Shown here piece after piece: positions 36,130 to 38,420 of a stretch of 38,420 bases of DNA. The stretch's first letter is position 1, and each line of letters starts with the position of its first letter. Made by a program: the position numbers and the translations under genes. The stretch lies in assembly GCF_000690905.1 (NCBI RefSeq), contig NZ_JMCL01000061.1, positions 1 to 38,420 of the forward strand, read 5' to 3'. The notes under the pieces were generated by a model that searched no databases, was not told the origin of the DNA, and saw nothing but the letters and a program-made list of their open reading frames with translations. The DNA is from Pseudomonas sp. Ant30-3. Its GTDB lineage: Bacteria; Pseudomonadota; Gammaproteobacteria; Pseudomonadales; Pseudomonadaceae.

Positions 36130-38022
36130 TCATACGTGAGGATCGCCTGGTTTCTTGCCGGGCGTGGCGTATCGCGCTTTCAGATGGCCGTCATGATCCA
36201 GCAACCAGGCATCCATAATCTGCCGGACCACCGGCCCCGCCACCCGACCACCCGCTTCACCGTTTTCAATCATTACCGAAATGACAATTTTAGGATGCTC
36301 GGCTGGAGCAAAGCCGACGAATAACGCATTGTCGCGGTTACGCTCCAGGGTTTTCGCGCGGTTATAACGCTCACCCTGCTTGATCGCCACTACTTGCGCG
36401 GTGCCACTTTTACCCGCAATGCGGTACTGAGCACCTGCGGCAGCCGCACGGGCAATCCCGCGAGCATCATGCATGACCATCTGCATACCGTGGTTGACCT
36501 GCCCCCAGTCGCGGGGGTCTTTCAACAGAATATCTGGCACCGGGTGCTCGTCCACGGGCGCCACACCATTCACTGTTCTGGCCAAATGCGGCCGGTTCCA
36601 GACGCCCTTGTTTGCGATCAGCGCAGTGGCCTGGGCCAATTGCAGTGGTGTGACCTGCATGTAGCCCTGACCGATGCCCAGGATCACCGTTTCTCCTGGG
36701 AACCAGGGCTGGCGGCGAGTAGCACGCTTCCAGGCCTGGGACGGCATCAGGCCGGCCGATTCTTCGAACATGTCGAGCGAGACTTTCTCACCGAGGCCGA
36801 ACATCGCCATGTAATCGTGCAGGCGGTCAATGCCGAGCTTGTGAGCCAAGTCATAAAAATAGGTATCGTTGGAGCGCATGATTGCTGCATCCATATCTAC
36901 CCAGCCGTCTCCGCTGTGGTTCCAGTTACGGTATTTGTGGTCGAAGTCTGGAAGCTGATAGTAGCCGGGGTCGAAGACTCTGGTCTGCGGAGTGACTACA
37001 CCTGCGTCAAGGCCGGCGATCGCAACTTCTGGCTTGATGGTCGAACCGGGTGCGTATAAGCCTCGGAGAACACGATTGAAAAGTGGGCGGTCTATTGAAT
37101 CCCGTAACGCCGCGTATTCCTTGAAGCTGATACCGGTGACAAACAGGTTTGGGTCAAAGCTGGGCTTGCTGACCATGGCCAACACTTCACCGGTCGACGG
37201 GTCGAGCGCTACAACGGAACCCCGGCGATCACCCAATGCCTCCTCTGCGGCCTCTTGCAGCTTGACGTCGAGGCTAAGGACTATGTTTTTGCCTGGAATG
37301 GGATCGGTGTGTTTAAGGACTCTGAGCACGCGACCCTGAGCGTTGGTTTCAACTTCTTCGTATCCGACATGGCCGTGCAGCGCTGATTCGTAAAATTTTT
37401 CGATACCGGTTTTGCCAATCGACTGAGTCCCGCGGTACTCGACTGTATCGAGTTCCCTGGTTTCTTTTTCGTTGATACGTCCGACGTAACCAATCGAATG
37501 CGCGAAGTGGGCACCCATTGGATAGTTGCGGACAAATTGTGGCTCGACATCGATACCAGGCAGGCGGAACTGGTTCACCGCGAGTACCGCAATTTGCTGT
37601 TCGTTGAGTTCATAAAACAAGGTTACCGGCACAAAGGGGTGACGGGTCTGCTTCATCGCTTTATCAAAAAGCTCTCGATTTTCAGTCGGCAGGTGCAGAA
37701 GATTGATGACCTCGTCGAGCTCTGCATTGACATCTGATGCGCGCTCGCGGGTGATCGTCAGGTTGTAGCTGGGCCGATTATCCGCCAGTACTACCCCGTT
37801 GCGATCGTATATCAGACCTCTAGTCGGCGGGATTGGCAGGACATGAACACGGTTGTTTTCGGAAATGGTCGAGTGGTAGTCGTACTCAATCACTTCCAGG
37901 AAGTACATGCGCACTATCAGAACGCAAGTGATGGCGACGACAAACAGAGCGCATGCCATCAGCCTTTTGTTAACTAGGCGCGACTCTGTTTCATGATCTT
38001 TGATGGGAATGGCTTCAGGCAT
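36130..38022 (-). CDS. mrdA: Penicillin-binding protein 2 (peptidoglycan D,D-transpeptidase)
   Basis: A class B penicillin-binding protein that crosslinks peptidoglycan during cell elongation, anchored in the inner membrane facing the periplasm. The 630 residues comprise one transmembrane helix (about 21-42), a pedestal domain (NNRVHVLPIPPTRGLIYDRNG, GYVGRINEKE), then the transpeptidase with STIK (Ser327, Lys330), SND (384-386) and KSGT (Lys538). The frame is open back to 38100, but ATG 38022 (MPEAIPIKDHE) matches the start of known Pseudomonas PBP2 proteins, so the longer form is rejected. Unlike the standard mrdA-rodA-mltB order, no rodA follows; the next gene is convergent. This suggests it is a second, orphan PBP2 copy next to an rRNA operon. 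Confidence 0.9.
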   Translation of the reverse strand: MPEAIPIKDHETESRLVNKRLMACALFVVAITCVLIVRMYFLEVIEYDYHSTISENNRVHVLPIPPTRGLIYDRNGVVLADNRPSYNLTITRERASDVNAELDEVINLLHLPTENRELFDKAMKQTRHPFVPVTLFYELNEQQIAVLAVNQFRLPGIDVEPQFVRNYPMGAHFAHSIGYVGRINEKETRELDTVEYRGTQSIGKTGIEKFYESALHGHVGYEEVETNAQGRVLRVLKHTDPIPGKNIVLSLDVKLQEAAEEALGDRRGSVVALDPSTGEVLAMVSKPSFDPNLFVTGISFKEYAALRDSIDRPLFNRVLRGLYAPGSTIKPEVAIAGLDAGVVTPQTRVFDPGYYQLPDFDHKYRNWNHSGDGWVDMDAAIMRSNDTYFYDLAHKLGIDRLHDYMAMFGLGEKVSLDMFEESAGLMPSQAWKRATRRQPWFPGETVILGIGQGYMQVTPLQLAQATALIANKGVWNRPHLARTVNGVAPVDEHPVPDILLKDPRDWGQVNHGMQMVMHDARGIARAAAAGAQYRIAGKSGTAQVVAIKQGERYNRAKTLERNRDNALFVGFAPAEHPKIVISVMIENGEAGGRVAGPVVRQIMDAWLLDHDGHLKARYATPGKKPGDPHV

Positions 38023-38216
38023 TTCTGTTGCAGCTCTTTGACTATAGATGTCGGCAGTCCTTAGCCTTGAATCAGTCCGCTTGAAAACGAGCTGCACCAT
38101 ACCAAAAACCAGCGCCTACTTGAGTCCGTATCAATCAATAAGGTCGTCGGCTGAGACTATCCTGCTATGTAACGCGCTAGCCAATGCATGGACCACAACT
38201 TTCCTGCGGCCAAAAC

Positions 38217-38249
38217 AAAACCCCTACCTGCATACGCAGATAGGGGTTT
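38217..38249 (-). terminator. Terminator of the rRNA operon
   Basis: On the minus strand AAACCCCTATCTGC pairs with GCAGGTAGGGGTTTT across a GTAT loop, a strong hairpin followed by a T-rich run, about 12 nt after the 5S rRNA 3' end. The sequence between it and mrdA (38023-38216) must hold the mrdA promoter, but no clear element is recognised. Confidence 0.92.
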
Positions 38250-38260
38250 CGGAATTTAAT

Positions 38261-38377
38261 CTTGACGATGACCTACTCTCACATGGGGAAACCCCACACT
38301 ACCATCGGCGATGCATCGTTTCACTGCTGAGTTCGGGATGGGATCAGGTGGTTCCAATGCTCTATGGTCGTCAAGAA
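38261..38377 (-). rRNA. rrf: 5S ribosomal RNA
   Basis: The reverse complement reads CTTGACGACCATAGAGC, then GGAACCACCTGATCCCATCC, CGAACTCAGCAGTGAAACG, GGTAGTGTGGGG and GAGAGTAGGTCATCGTCAAG, the Pseudomonas 5S rRNA. The complementary ends (CTTGACGA / TCGTCAAG) form helix I. The exact mature ends are uncertain by one or two bases. It is the last gene of an rRNA operon whose 23S gene would lie beyond the right edge of the window. Confidence 0.96.
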
Positions 38378-38420
38378 ATTCGGGTACCGAGTCGTGGCCA
38401 GCTGGCCGCGCTTCAGCAAA

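Noticed and set aside
38023..38100. 26-residue N-terminal extension of PBP2 from an ATG at 38100
   Set aside because: Homologous PBP2 proteins start at the MPEAIPIKDHE position, and no ribosome site precedes 38100.
1..38420. CRISPR array, prophage, integrase, transposase or toxin-antitoxin system
   Set aside because: No evenly spaced short repeats and no matching proteins were found; the repeats present are REP/REPIN elements.

Overview
The window reads as chromosomal DNA of a fluorescent pseudomonad (Pseudomonas fluorescens group). The reasons are the 5S rRNA sequence, the many REP elements of the 'GTGGGAGCGAGC..GCTCGCGA' and 'CTGTGGCGAGGGG..' types, an isonitrile hydratase very like the P. 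putida enzyme, and two large non-ribosomal peptide synthetases (NRPSs) with the N-terminus and module style of pyoverdine side-chain synthetases.

Positions 1-28,000 form an iron-acquisition block. It holds an FpvA-type TonB-dependent siderophore receptor (266-2743, +) behind a Fur-box-like palindrome, an HSL-type alpha/beta hydrolase (2989-3945, -), two overlapping NRPS genes (15975-26951 then 4213-15975, both -) and a stand-alone type II thioesterase (27200-27934, -). Reading the modules in order of transcription gives C-A-T-E / C-A-T / C-A-T on the first protein and C-A-T-E / C-A-T / C-A-T-TE on the second. Specificity residues read by eye suggest D-Ala, Lys, Thr, D-Ser, a modified ornithine and a second modified (probably cyclised) ornithine. 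This would be a six-residue pyoverdine tail added to a chromophore precursor made by a PvdL-type synthetase that is not in the window. Both the thioesterase and the first NRPS gene are preceded by TAATT-N15/16-CGT elements that resemble the promoter of the iron-starvation sigma factor PvdS. The other usual pyoverdine genes (pvdE, pvdMNOP, pvdL, pvdA, pvdF, fpvI/fpvR) are absent, so the locus is dispersed.

The most interesting internal detail is in the fifth module (second NRPS). Its carrier domain has the LGGDSI form that pairs with epimerases, and the next condensation domain has the D-accepting 'YPLSPMQ..MLFH' form, but no epimerase lies between them.

Positions 28,100-34,730 are accessory metabolism: an MFS exporter (-) divergent from an SDR oxidoreductase - GH15 glucoamylase-like - epoxide-hydrolase-like operon (+), then a GlxA-type AraC regulator (-) divergent from isonitrile hydratase inhA (+). 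Two direct repeats of TAATTGGCGT lie exactly 21 bp apart between regulator and enzyme. Positions 34,950-38,022 hold an SRPBCC/AHSA1-like protein, a small secreted LprI-like protein and a PBP2 (mrdA) copy without rodA. The window ends in the 5S rRNA gene and terminator of an rRNA operon transcribed leftwards. REP/REPIN elements sit in most intergenic gaps of the left half.
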